Positions 12,198-23,833 of a stretch of DNA of 64,000 nucleotides are shown here, piece by piece. The number at the start of each line of letters is the position of its first letter. The first letter of the stretch is position 1. The notes beneath the pieces were generated by a model. It had not been told where the DNA came from, ran no database searches, and saw only the letters and a list, made by a program, of their open reading frames with translations. The position numbers and the translations under genes were made by a program. Source of the DNA: Karstenula rhodostoma CBS 690.94 (taxonomy: Eukaryota > Ascomycota > Dothideomycetes > Pleosporales > Didymosphaeriaceae); assembly GCA_010093485.1 (NCBI GenBank), contig MU001498.1, forward strand, positions 1,107,697-1,171,696. The letters run 5' to 3'.

Positions 12198-14236
12198 TCA
12201 AACAAGGTTGAACATCTTAACCATCTGTTGAAGCATACTGAATGCGTAGATATCTTCAATAAGCTCTCCACGCATGATACCCTCGATATAACATGAGCCG
12301 ATGATCCTGTATCCACCTTCGCGCGGTCGAATAACGAAAGGAGCACTGCCGCCACCAAAAACCAGATCAGATCGTCTTCGCGCATTGCTTGCGGCCCCAC
12401 CCCCATGAAACCATTGTTGGTGACGAAGAACCTTCTGCGTAAGCCTGTCTGGCGCCCCACGTCCGGAGGAATGTATTGTTGCCCCAGCCTATGCAGGCCG
12501 CATATGCCAGGTAATTCACAACGTTTGCTCCCTTAGATCATTATCATCAAGCGGTAACAACAGTGGTTCTTTTTCGAGTGCATCCTGTCGTAAGGGAATC
12601 CGGATTCCTAGGATATCAACCAGGCCACATCTAGTAATTGTAAGACTCTTCTTCACTTGGTCAATCGCCCTGGGACCCGTAGTTCCGAGGTAAGCGGAAA
12701 GGGGGGTAACCCACAATCGGGTGAAATAGATGTAGTGGTTAGAGTCAAAGATATGGACCTCCATAGCCGCGGAGGCGTTTTATTCACTCGTGATTTCGAT
12801 CTTCTGTGCCACACAACCTTGTCCAAAGGAAAGCCATTAAGGGTGGATCATTGAGAATCCTAGGGGAAAAGTTCCTATACCTCCATATGTCGGCCTGCTG
12901 AAGCATCATTTCCCCAGCTTCGGTAATGTTCATGGTAGTTTTGAGCTCTTCGTCACGAGTAATGGACATGCCCTCGATCGCAAACATTCCAAACATCTTG
13001 ATTTTCCCAACATGCAGCCTTTAATCTCCATATAAGACATATGGGGGACCATCACAGCAACAAAGATGGAAAACACCCTGTCCCACAGACATGAAATGTG
13101 ATGTCTTATTGGCTCACCACACCGTCCCAATTGGTTGGAATACTGCTCCGTAATTCGTCAGCGGAACTGTTGCTGAAGCGGTCGGGATTATCGATGTGAG
13201 CTAGGCAACGAAGATTCAAGGATTGTTCCAGAAGCGTGCATGTCGCGTGGCGATACACTTCCATCAGTGACCAAGCCGGAACAAATGGAGAACCGCCGTC
13301 GACCAAGCCTAGGATGACAAATACTCTATCACGAGGATCGCCGCATTTGCGTTGAGAAGTAACGGAGAGAGCCTCTGTTCAAAAGTTTTGGGCGACAACT
13401 TTAGGCTTAGTACAACATAGATAGTCGCAGGATCTAGAAGACAATCTTGGAGTGCCGCACGAGGTTCGACGTGGAAGAACAATGGAAGTACCGTCAGAAG
13501 TTGTGGAAAGGTCATCTTGGTATTGCCCAATACATCGCCAGTGTGTTAGCGAAATGTACTTTTTGAGCGATCCAAACGCGCTCAAAGTAGGGAAGCTCAA
13601 TGCGATGGCTTAACGCTCGCCACGTAGGCGGATGCTCTTAGAGGTATATTCAAACGGTGCAGCACCACATCAGTGATGATTGCAAGCCCACCGAAATCTT
13701 TTCGGACGACGTCGTCACCGCTTGGTGCATATTTGTCCTTTACATTGTTGTAAGGATCTCAAATCAGTTGCTGAGCGAGTGGCACATCTTGATGTGAATC
13801 GACTCCGAACCAAACAAGGGCCGACCTTTTCTGCTTAAGGATAGATCTGCCACATTACGGGCATCTGATCCTTGCGCTCATCCATGTTCGTTTGGTTCAC
13901 GCACAGTTGTTCTATCCATAGAAGCCGATCTGCGCTTCTCCGGAATTGGCGCAACGCCGCTGCCAAATTGGAAGTTATACCGAAATCATATCCGTCCAAC
14001 TGGATACTTTCAAGGTGACTGTTAGAACCCCAGCGATAACTGAGAGCTTCGAAGCAAACTCCGAGCGAGGCTACTTCCAAAGAGCATTTAATGAGTTCGT
14101 GCCTGAGCCCACTGTGTATCAGAACCAATCGAATTTGTCCTTGCGACAGTGGAGGGGAAAGTTGATCATATACCAGATCCGTTGCGAAAGGGAGCAGTGA
14201 CCAGAATCGTCTTCGCTTTCCATACTGTAAGGCCAA
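12198..14236 (-). pseudogene. Decayed HET-domain (heterokaryon incompatibility) gene
   Basis: Remnant of a gene for a HET-domain protein, a fungal non-self-recognition/cell-death family. The N-terminal block 13835-14236 reads FEALSYRWGSNSHLESIQL, then ITSNLAAALRQFRRSADRLL and WIEQLCVNQTNMDER, the three HET signature blocks. After a frame change the family text continues as ALVWFGVDSHQDVPLAQQLI. Another frame gives DPRDRVFVILGLVDG and WSLMEVYRHATCTLLEQ (about 13106-13350). The usual C-terminus appears as RRFFVTNNGFMGVGPQAM and, shifted again near 12370, VFGGGSAPFVIRPREGGYR and GSCYIEGIMRGELIEDIYAF, ending at a stop at 12198-12200. At least four frame changes and several stops separate collinear pieces of a roughly 680-residue protein, so it is not functional. 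Confidence 0.85.
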
Positions 14237-14690
14237 CTCTGCTCTGTACTGGGAAACGCTTCATCCACAGTCCCGTTGTGGTGGGTCGAAACATTTGACG
14301 ATCTACCAATTGAGCGCTAGAAATATAGGAGGTAAGTCTTCGACAACAAAGGCGACATGATCACATCTATCTTTTCTACCGCAAGTGAGTAGAATCGCGT
14401 TCATTCTCGCCATGACCGGCTGACACAGCTTTGCTAGTTTTGTTGCTGGTACCATCGCTGCCGCCGTGAGGGTGATGCCGGTGACGACGATGATGTGCAC
14501 AATGTGTTCGAACACATGAAGGAGGATACTCCGTACAGTAACAATCGCGCGCTCAGCGTATACGAGTTAAATGCGAGGACGTTTTATCGACTTCCACACG
14601 TTGACGCATAAGATCGATATCCTAGCGTGCCCGCTTGAAATGAACGCCACTCCCACAACGCGGCAACGTTCTCGAGTTCGAAGAGATCTA

Positions 14691-15025
14691 CAAAGGGCGA
14701 TTGTAAGAAATCCGGAGCTCACGTGCACACGCCTTACCCGATTAGAAAGCCGCTAGTAACTAGCGCGCCTTTATCAGCTAACGCGTCCCTTAACACTAAG
14801 TAACTATCACGAACTTTCTCCCTACTTTTATACCTCCTATACGCTCCCTATACGCCCGATTAGATCGCGATAGCAGTAATAAATTTACAGTATAAATATA
14901 GTATTTATTTTACCTATTTCGCTATATAAATCTGATAACTACAAAGTGGGCGTATTTCTGGTGTTCCTACCCCTGTAGAAACGTGACTTTCACGTGAGCT
15001 CCGGATTTCTTACAATCGCCCTTTG
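14691..15025. mobile_element. 335-bp MITE with perfect 35-bp terminal inverted repeats
   Basis: The 35 bases at 14691-14725 (CAAAGGGCGATTGTAAGAAA... to ...CACGTG) are exactly the reverse complement of 14991-15025. TA dinucleotides flank both ends (14689-14690 and 15026-15027), the target duplication of Tc1/mariner/pogo elements. The 265-bp core is AT-rich and has no coding capacity, so this is a non-autonomous element. It lies about 450 bp upstream (in the pseudogene's own orientation) of the decayed HET gene. Identity of the two repeats suggests recent insertion. Confidence 0.9.
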
Positions 15026-15027
15026 TA

Positions 15028-15720
15028 AGAACAAGGCGAGGCAAGACAAGCAAGCGCCCTGTCCTCCCATCTTTCCTGTTCCTGATACTCTGACCGGAAG
15101 ACCCCGGCAAAGAAGCGGGGCCGCAAGGTACCACTGCTCGGAACCCGTGCTTCGGAACGCCAAAGGAGATTTTATCTGGGGAAAGAACGTGTAAACAAAT
15201 AAAGGCAAGGCACTGTGATGCGCGTTGCTAAAATGAATAGCGGAGACCGAGACTGATGGTGATTGGCCGAATGAATTGATCGACTCGTCAACAATGGACA
15301 TTGCTATGCTATGAATTTGCGCACGGGCTCTGTAACGACAGTTGCTCTCGTGGCGTCTGAGAGAAGCTCAGACAGGTCGTGATATCCTCCTCTTTCTGGT
15401 GTCGTTTCCTGAGCATCTGGTGCCCGTTTTCTAACAACGGGCGTACTCTATGTGCGTGTTCGAGACTCCCGTCCCACCCTAAATGTCGAGCAGTTAAAAA
15501 GGCAATAAAAATGGCGGCGCCAAAGCTGCCGGCCTACACCAAGCCATGTCTTCTAGTGTATACAGCTCAGAATCGAATATCGGAGACTCCCCGCGGCGTC
15601 GGGGAGGTAGAAATGCTAGCGAATGGACAACAGAAGCGCCGGGAAATGCAGCAATATGGTATTACAAAAATGTGCTCATTAAACAAGATCAGAAGAAAAG
15701 TCCGCGCAGAAGTGTGGCTG
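15028..15720. other. Intergenic, no gene seen
   Basis: About 690 bp between the MITE and the 3' end of the mannosyltransferase gene. Frames seen here are short or are antisense extensions of that gene. Confidence 0.5.
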
Positions 15721-16860
15721 CTAGACTTGGTGTCGGTCGTTGAGTTCGATATCTTTGCTGCTTATCCGGCGGTAGAACGGTATCCGCGAGAATGCGAACT
15801 TACCCTTATGGCTGTTCGCCTGGCGGGTGACTGCAAAGGTCGAGTAAAGGCACCAGAGCAAGGCCAGGCCCACGGTAAAGCCAATGACGGTAATGACAGC
15901 CCAGTGCGAGGCCATCCAGAAGATGAGCTTGACGTCATTGTTGTGCCAGCTGTTGCCCAGGTGATGGGTGAAGAAGCTCCAGCTGTGGTTGTTGTACTCT
16001 GCGGGGAAGAGGATGCGCACACGATCCGCGTCCTCTGGTTGGGCCTTGTTGTAGTGGCGCCAGATGACGCTGAGATACAGAGGACCGGTCGAGGCCATGA
16101 CGGTGATGTACGGCAACGGCCACCGGCGGTTGTAGTCAGGCAGACGGTCGATGGCGTTGAGGAAGAACTTGTGGCGCGGCACGGAGCCCATGGCATCGTT
16201 GGAGATACCGGTGGGGGTCGTCTTGCGAACCCACGCGGGGTAGGCGAGGAGCGGGTCAAGGCTGCGGTTGCAACCCTAGATGGTGTCAGCAGGATTCTGA
16301 AAGAGAAACGAGGGCACGCACGTCGTCCAAGTCGATGTAGATGCCTCCGAAGTGGTGCAGCACGAAGTATCTTATCGCGTCGGCACGCTGGATTGGGTAC
16401 GGGTAGCCGTCAAAGGTCTCGAGGAACCACGGGTACCTGCTAGAGTCAGTCGCTGCACATTCCCGCAATGGGCGCACACAATACGTACTCGGCGGCGATG
16501 AACTCGCGCGACTTCTTGTCCGTCCAGAGCTGCGTCCCTGTTAGCACGTGTTCGTCCGCGTCCAACGGCGACGGCGCGCACCTTGTACTCGTAGTCGGGG
16601 TGCATATCAATGCAGCTCTGCTGCGGACTCTTCCAGTGCTCGGGTATGCTCTCGTTGATGTATGTCTGGTGGATGATCTTTGGGATCAATTGCGGGCGTT
16701 CGCTGATGGCGCCCGAGTTCGGGGCAGGCAGTTCGGCGCGCAGAATCGCGTCTTCCCTGCCGTCGACGACGAGCAGCTCCAGAAGGGTCCAGACATGGTG
16801 TACTGCGAAGCCGAGCACCACGATGGTGGTTATCAGGAATATGAGAATGCCTCTGCGCAT
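15721..16860 (-). CDS. Mannosyl phosphorylinositol ceramide synthase catalytic subunit (SUR1/CSH1-like)
   Basis: Golgi glycosyltransferase adding mannose from GDP-mannose to inositol phosphorylceramide (MIPC synthesis); the yeast enzymes are Sur1 and Csh1. Four exons, 16582-16860, 16489-16529, 16322-16436 and 15721-16275, with introns of 52, 52 and 46 nt; 329 residues. An N-terminal signal anchor (about residues 5-25) is followed by PKIIHQTYINESIPEHW. RADAIRYFVLHHFGGIYIDL and DD carry the DXD nucleotide-sugar motif, split from GCNRSLDPLL by intron 3. A second hydrophobic segment (WAVITVIGFTVGLALLW) lies near the C-terminus. The 41-nt second exon is fixed by phase and by the conserved text LWTDKKSREFIAAEYPWFLE. 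A long plus-strand open frame over it is a shadow. Confidence 0.92.
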
Positions 16861-19311
16861 CGTGGCTGGGACCTCCTTTTCGCGGGGGGCGGATTAGTGG
16901 GCCGGGTACAGGAGGGCGATGTAGTAGTAATGGGCAGCTGTCGGGTCACTGCAACATGAAGCGTATTAAAACGGCGGTGCGTCGGCGAACGGGCGGACAC
17001 GAAGAAGAAGAAAAGATAGAGAGCGGGTGGTGTTGAGCGCTTGGGTTGGCTGTGCACAGGGACAGGCCAGCCGAAGAAGGCACTTGCAGAGGGAAATTAG
17101 AGGCTATGGCTATGGCGCAGCCAAGGCGATCCAGCCAAGCCCAGTCCGCGCGCAGTCCGCGTCGCAGGCGAAGCGACCATCAACCTCGCCCTCCACCCGA
17201 TCGTGTCGTATCTTCTGACAGCTGACACTGCCCTTGGGCGTCCCATGCCCGGCCCTTCACCGCAGCCGTGTGCACTGCGAAGACCCACGCGGCCACCTTC
17301 ATCGCCTCGCAAGCCCGCCCATCTTGGGCGTCTGATGCGGGCTGAGCAGGCTGTGCCGTCCCAATCGCCGTTATGACGATGACCTGCATGTCGCTTGGCC
17401 TCTTCTTGTTCTCTGCTCAAGACCACCACCGCCGTCGTCTTGACACTTGCAACACTGGCGTCATCCAGTGCGCCATTTCTTTGCGCCTGCCGCGGTCCGT
17501 CTTTTCTACCGCTGCCGCCGCCGCCATGGCCACCCGCACAGCAAAAACACCCAGCGTGTGGGCTCGCGAATGGCAGGCGAGCCCTGGTAGCTCTGGCCTT
17601 CTCACCGTTGCCATCTGATTGGTCCGTCCAGGTTATGTAGTTGCTACAATACAAACATACTGCAGGGCGCAGGCGCCATGACCGACGACATCTGCGCAGC
17701 AGACATCGCAAAACGTCATGCCGTGCAACTCATCTCACCCTGTCATCGTGACGGACTGCGACGTGCGTCGGCTCGCAATCATGTCCGGTAACGGGCATAC
17801 TTCGTTCTCGTATGACAGCCGGCGGACACCGAAATCCAGCTGAGAGAAGCACTCCCCTGATAACCGATAAGGACTTCACACTGCCTACTGAGCTCTCACA
17901 CGACGCAACGTACCGAATTTGCCGAAGCCTTGTAGCAAAATGTACCAAGCTCGATTAAGTTGACCAACACTGCACGTATCCGTACGCGTATACGCAGATA
18001 TGTAGCACTAGTCTCCAGGACGAACTCGGCCAATCCTTACACCTATCTGTGCCGGAACGGACCGAGATGATTGCATGTCTCGTAGAATGTCCCAGATGAC
18101 CGAGACAACAAGACGCTTTGAACTCCATTGAAGCTTAGTCTCAGCTGCTTAAACTTAATGAATAGACTGTCGTCTCCATTCCAATGTTGTCCAAGCCCAG
18201 CGCATGAGCGCGTCTCGCGCCCCATCTGATGATACAGCCAGTGTCCCCTTTTAGTCCCAAACCTCTTATTAAATACTCGGTTTTCATACTTCTCTAACTG
18301 CAAAACGAAGCTCAAATTTTTCACCGAAGCAAGCGGAAGTTTCTGGCCTTCATGTTTGTGGGCTTCTCGCTGCTGGCATTGCGAACTTCTGTGCGCTGTG
18401 GTCAAATTTCGGCCTATATGTTACTCGGCTTCCAGACACCCTTTGACCTTTTTTTTTGCAACCCACTCAACTCGGCATAAGAATGAGACGCGGAGGGGTG
18501 GTGATCAATGGCAGCGAAGGTACACATGCAAAGTAGCTAAACCGCTTTCGGAAAGGCGAGCGGCCAATCGGGCCTTCCCGCCACGGTACCTTCTTTTCAT
18601 CTTCTTTCCTCTAGATCGTTCTTCTCGCGTATGTAAGAACTAAAATTTTATTATGTATTCTGAAGCTATATTGTGATTCGGGTTGCTCTCGAATGCACTG
18701 TCTAAGGTACTTACTATGTACGTTTTGTCCTTTAAGTTGGCCTACAAAAGCTAGTCTAGTTCAGTCTTTAGTGTCGGCTAATGAGACCGGGCCGCGGCCT
18801 TGGAAACACGGTTGATCGTAGAAAGCTTAAACATGCTTTTCATATTAGCCACAATCTGGTTTCGTTCACTTGCAGTTCAGTCTGCATTCGCCTAGTCTGC
18901 TTGTGGCGTTCAGGTGCGACGCCGCAAACTTGGGATCTTGGTTCTGGCTACGCCTCCATGGGACCATCGACCACTGTTTACTCTGGTGCTTGTTACACGC
19001 ACATTGCTTTTCAGTCTTCCACTCAACTGATGGTCGGTTCTGGACGAGCTCAGTGCCCATCTTTTCCTGTTCTGAGCTCGTAGTCTTTTGGCATTTTGCT
19101 TCCATGTCAAATCGATCGCCGAATAGTCAGCCAGTGACCTGGACTTCGGGTCGTCCTTCAATAGCCCCGATGTTGATATGGGTCGCTCCTTCCTGGGATT
19201 TCTACTTTGGACACCCTAGGGTGGGCCACGCCTTCCTCTTCACCACTTCGAACGGCGAACGAGACTCGACATGCCGTTAACACGCAGCGCTTAACGACTT
19301 TCCATATTGAA
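16861..19311. other. 2.4-kb intergenic, no gene seen
   Basis: This holds the upstream region of the mannosyltransferase gene (pyrimidine/purine-skewed around 16980-17060) and the region before the small plus-strand gene at 19312. Many short frames exist on both strands, none with recognisable protein text or consistent splice structure. A T10 tract lies near 18450. Confidence 0.45.
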
Positions 19312-19798
19312 ATGTTACGAGATTACTGCTCTCGCCATCCTCTGCTGGCGGTAACAGCGCCTTGGACTCTACTGGCGTCGGCGGCAGCAGCAAGCCCCTT
19401 CCAAACGCCAGCTACGCGCGCCATTTCCATCACAGACCCCGGCGCTACAGTCGATATCAGGGACGACCCGCATGGCCCCGCTACCTTTGGTGAATCTCCT
19501 ACGTCGCGGACGTGGTTCCTCGCCGGTGGTCTGATGTGTGTTGCACTGCTAACCGGAATGCTGGGTAAGTGCTATCTGCGTACTTTCCAACATGGCCTGA
19601 CCACAAACAGGATATCGCATCAGGCAAATCGAGCGCCAACATTCCAAAACCCTCACTCTCACACGCGTATTGGTCGTTGTCCTCAGAATTCGGACTCTTC
19701 CTCTAGAATTGGCTGCGACGATAGACCCCGCCTGCGGAGTGCTGCGACTTTGTCGAGCCTTCGGCCAGATGGACTTCCGGTGTGCGGCTCTTTCTTGA
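19312..19798 (+). CDS. Possible small secreted or membrane protein
   Basis: Two-exon model: 19312-19564 and 19611-19798, with a canonical 46-nt intron (GTAAGT, CTGACC-like branch, CAG), giving 146 residues. The N-terminus MLRDYCSRHPLLAVTAPWTL continues into an alanine-rich hydrophobic stretch resembling a signal sequence. A second hydrophobic segment (TWFLAGGLMCVALLTGMLG) ends at the intron. No family is recognised. The second exon overlaps the last coding exon of the convergent gene (19683-20260) by about 115 bp, so either this exon is mis-called or the two genes overlap tail to tail. Confidence 0.4.
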
Positions 19799-20260
19799 CC
19801 CGTCTCATTGCTCTGAACTCCTTCACTGTCCTGCCACTAGCCCTGGATTGGGCATCCGTTGTTCCATCGAGGTGGAAAGCTGAAGCGAGGAACCTGAAAA
19901 CCAGAAAGAGGACGGTGCCAGCGATGCATCCTATCAGGCCAGCGACTCCGACCCATATGTATATAGTCTGCTGCTGCGTTAGCACGATACCCCTGCTTTG
20001 GCATGTGTCGGTTGGTCTGTAAGATATAGTTTTGTGGAACAAGAAAAGCGACCTACTTCGATGCGTTCCAACAGGTGTAGTCGAAATGGAAATGATACGA
20101 AGGCGTAGATGGTCTTCAGGAGGTAGGCCACAGGAAGGAAAATGAATTGCGCGAGTGCCCAGAAGGGCGATAGAATGAAGACGACGGCGGACAGGATCTT
20201 GCTTATAGGCAGCCAGAGGCAGTACAGGATGGTGGACAGAATGGCGCGTCCGTCGGCCAT
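19683..20260 (-). CDS. Small fungal multi-pass membrane protein, function unknown
   Basis: Exons 20057-20260 and 19683-19967, intron 89 nt in phase 0; 162 residues. Three hydrophobic stretches are visible: two in exon 1 (TILYCLWLPISKILSAVVF and FWALAQFIFLPVAYLLKTIY) and one opening exon 2 (IYIWVGVAGLIGCIAGTVLF). The C-terminal half is basic and serine-rich (FRAMRRVKKEPHTGSPSGRR) and ends LEEESEF. This suggests an organelle or ER membrane protein with a cytosolic basic tail. The start is the first ATG with protein character; the frame is open upstream only because of a TTTCTG repeat. It is head-to-head with the AMPK beta gene. Confidence 0.8.
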
Positions 20261-20756
20261 GGTGGTTGGCTCGCCGAGGGAGATGTGCGGAGCGGGCCTT
20301 TGTTGGTTTCCAGCCCACGAGACGGTTCTTGGGCTTGGGCGCGGTGCCGGAGGGCGTCGTGTGCTGTGTGCTGTGTGGACAGGGATGGAGGAAGCGAGCG
20401 AGTGAATGCTAGCTAGGTGATTGCTTCCGAAAGGGGAGGCATGGAGCCAGTCAGGAAAGATGGCCCGTTGCGCCGGCCCGGGGCCACAGTGAAGGTCGCG
20501 GTGTCGGCGGCGCGGCGGGCCTGGAGGCTGGAGGCTGGAGTACCGGCGTATGTAGCTCAACGCCAGGGAAGCTACTGTGGGAGCCCCGCGATAGAGCTCC
20601 TGGCCTGTGCGCGGTGCAGATCGATCGTGTGCAGGCTGCATTGGCGGGCGGACGCTTGTTTCTGTTTCTGTTTCTGTTTCTGTGTGCGCTCTCGAGACTG
20701 TCTTCTGGCTTCTGGATGGGACGTGTCGCTGCCGCCTCCTCTCGCACGCTCTCGCC
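20261..20756. promoter_or_regulatory. Divergent promoter region with TTTCTG repeat
   Basis: 496 bp shared by the small membrane protein (minus) and the AMPK beta subunit (plus). It contains four to five copies of TTTCTG at about 20658-20683. Both strands happen to be open here, which creates artificial N-terminal extensions of both genes. Confidence 0.55.
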
Positions 20757-22638
20757 ATGGGCAACCAACCGTCACGCACCCCCACGCCAGGAGGCTCCAG
20801 TCTCCCGCAGAGCCCCGTCGCCAGCGTGACGACTCCCACGTCACATGGATCCTACCATGACCGCGAGCGCGCCCAGCAGCACAACCCCAAGCGCAGAGAG
20901 TCGATCCAGGCGCTGGGCACCGTCTTCGACCGCAAGGCAAGCGTCGCGCCGCCCTCGGCTTCGCTCCTGACCGCGCCCGCACGCCCGAGGAGCCGTTCGC
21001 AGACGGTCTCGGCTGCCACCACCACCGCCCACGTCACCAACACGCTGCGCGCCGCCCAGGACACGTTCAAGTCGGCCTCACACGAGAAGATGGGCAACGA
21101 ACAGAGCCGCCCCCGCGGCCAGCCCCCGCGCGACCAGACCCCGCCCAAGCCGAAGCCAGCGCCCGTCGACGAGAAGCCGATACCCTCCCCCAAAACCGCG
21201 CCCCGCCCGCTGCCCATACCGCGCGACCAGCCGCACTCACACTCACACGCACATGGCGGCAGCCGGGCCGAACCCGCCTTCGCCGACGCCGCCTCGCTCG
21301 AGCCCGCCGACGCCTCGCAGGAGGCCTTCTTCGTGCCCTCGTCGCACTACAGCCGCCCGCCGCGCCTGCCGCTGCCCATCGAAGAGGAGCCAGTCGGCCC
21401 GGGCTCGCCCATCATCTCGCCCGCAGACCCCACGAGCCTCATAAACCATGACGAGGTCGAGGGCGCTCTCCCGCGCCGGTCTTCCCTGCTGAGCGACCGG
21501 ACCGCAGACGCCGACGACGACGACCTGGCCGACGAGTTCAAGGGCCCGCAGGGCCAGGTGACGGTGCCGACGCTGATTGAGTGGGAAGGACCCGGCGAGC
21601 GAGTGTTTGTGACGGGAACATTTGCTGGGTGGGAGCGGAAGTTCAAACTGCATCCAAAGTAAGTGCGCTGTTTTTACTTCCACGAGGACATCCTGTTTCA
21701 GAGCTCAGGCGGATGATCTGCCGGCACCCTGCGTCTACCCGTGTGGCTGCGCTTTCGTGCAGCGCCCCCGAGACCCAGTCAATCGTATCGAGCCGATCTT
21801 TTGGGGCGTGCATCTGTAAACTCTATTCCTTACGCGTCGCTTCTGCCTCGTTTCTAACGGTTACACTGCACAACCGACATACTAACCTGCATCCCCTGAT
21901 AGTGGCCCCAGCAAGAAGAAAGATGTCCTTTCTGCCTATGTACACATCACGCCCGGCACGCACCATCTCATGTTTATCGTCGATAACGACATGCGGACGT
22001 CCGACAACATGCCGACAGCGGTAGATTATACAAACATCCTTGTCAATTATGTTGAAGTGTCGTACGACGATATCCCGAAGCCGGAAGCCGACACCAAGGA
22101 CGAATCGAAAAAGTCCGAAACCGCTCCCGTTCCCGTTCAAGATCAACAAGCGCCCGTAGGTATTTACCCTCCGCAGGTCTTACCAGCCACGCCCGAACAT
22201 GACTTTGTCAAAAAGCCCTTGCCCGAACCCAAGCCGAAAGTGCTGCCACCGGCGCCTAAAAAGTACCACCAAACCATACCGCGCTATCTGTTCGATTTGG
22301 ACGCCCCGGAAGACTCGCGGCGCTTCGCACGTGCCAATGCCGCAGGCGGTGCCCTACCGGCTCCTCCCACGCTGCCGATGTTTCTTAGCAAGAGTATTCT
22401 GAACGGGACGACGCCGATGAAGGACGATAGCAGTGTGTTGATTATGCCTAATCATACGGTATTGAATCACCTGGCAACGAGCAGTATCAAGGATAACATC
22501 CTTGCTACGAGTGCGACGACCAGATACAAGCAGAAGGTATGAAATGACATTACTTTCGTAAACGCCATCCTTTCTAACAAATCATAGTTCCTTACGACGA
22601 TCATGTACAAACCACGCAACGATGATCCAGACTACTGA
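20757..22638 (+). CDS. AMPK/SNF1 complex beta subunit (Gal83/Sip2-like)
   Basis: Scaffolding and targeting subunit of the SNF1/AMP-activated kinase, which governs carbon starvation responses. Exons 20757-21658, 21903-22536 and 22588-22638 (introns 244 and 51 nt) give 528 residues. MGNQPS at the start is an N-myristoylation signal. A long Pro/Ser-rich region follows (residues about 10-270). The glycogen-binding CBM48 module begins at VPTLIEWEGPGERVFVTGTF and is split by intron 1, continuing KKKDVLSAYVHITPGTHHLM. The C-terminal ASC domain includes IPRYLFDLD, LPAPPTLPMFLSKSILN and VLIMPNHTVLNHLA. It closes across intron 2 with FLTTIMYKPRNDDPDY, as in other fungal beta subunits. Confidence 0.95.
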
Positions 22639-23833
22639 TCTGCCTTTCGAAAGGCATAATATGAAACCTGGCCTTGCACGCCGTCCACGAGCAGGGGTCC
22701 GGGTGTATCACAAGATGGTAATTCCTCATGGCCACGCACGGCGCAATGCGACGACGAATGAACGACGCAACGACATGACGTGCAGGACATGGTCTCCGAG
22801 ACCGAGACCCATGACTTTTATTCTTCTTCTTCTCTCTTCTTCGCGAATACCCCAGTAGGGTTCTTCGAGTTCTCAGCTTTTCCTTTGGCGGCTAAAAATG
22901 CGATGCTTGGGCATCTTTCTGGGTGGGGTTATAGATCTCTATGTCTTTTGCTATGAGTAGTCGGGATGGGGGAGCAGTTTGGACCGGTCTAGCTTGGGCT
23001 GCATGGTGGTTTGGTGGAAGTGATGATGAGGTTCTCTTTCGTGTGGATGATACTTGGGAAGGCCGGATATCGGGTATTGAATTGAGAGATAGACAACTAT
23101 TGCGTGGCATATGTATGCAACGTGTGACTGCCTCGATTGACAATGTCTAATATAGACAATGTTTGGCCTGAGCTGTATACTGGCCTCAACGAGGAGGTGT
23201 AGAAGTAACTGTCTCGCATTCGCGCTGAGATGGCAGTGCAGACCGTTGGCCTGCAGAACGTGTGATTGCCTTAGCTCGACCGACCTTGGCAACAAGGCCA
23301 CTGCTGCGCTCAACTGCACTTTCATTCTGCTCTGCGAATTCCAGCAACCCCCGAGACAGGGTGACCTATGATATGCTTTCCCAGAGCAGGTATCTGTACG
23401 CAGTACAAGGGTAGCCCCGTTCGCTTTGCTTGAAGAGCCACCTCGATGTTAGGTACCCTACAAGGCCCGGATTTGGTGGGGATTGGTAGTGAGAGGTGTG
23501 AGGTATAGCGGAGGAATGATCTTGGGTGGCTGAGTGGATGGGTTTTTGTGCAGCTGGGAAGTTCTAGGGTCTCAAAGCTAGCTATGCCCTTGTCTCTTGG
23601 GCGCTCGAAGCAACCTCAATAATTTGGTCGCTATACACACTACCAACAGATAACGTCCGTGGCCTGGATGGGATTGTCCATGATGCATGTCTTATATGCG
23701 GAGAGTCCCGAGTATCGGACACAGGCCTTCTCTTGCCAAAACGTGGTAGAGTTGATCACGGTGGAAGCATGCGGCTGTGAGTATGGCCCCACTTTTATCA
23801 TGTTTATTTTCGGATGTCCCCAAGTAATCCTGT
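22639..23833. other. 1.2-kb intergenic, no gene seen
   Basis: Region between the convergent ends of the AMPK beta gene and the CorA-like gene. No coding pattern, RNA gene or repeat can be supported. Confidence 0.5.

Noticed and set aside
15379..16443. 354-codon plus-strand open frame
   Set aside because: It is antisense to four spliced exons of the MIPC synthase gene with clear family motifs; its own protein is Val/Gly-rich without any recognisable text.
20607..20756. N-terminal extension of the AMPK beta gene
   Set aside because: The frame is open upstream only through the TTTCTG repeat; the ATG at 20757 starts with the myristoylation signal MGNQPS.
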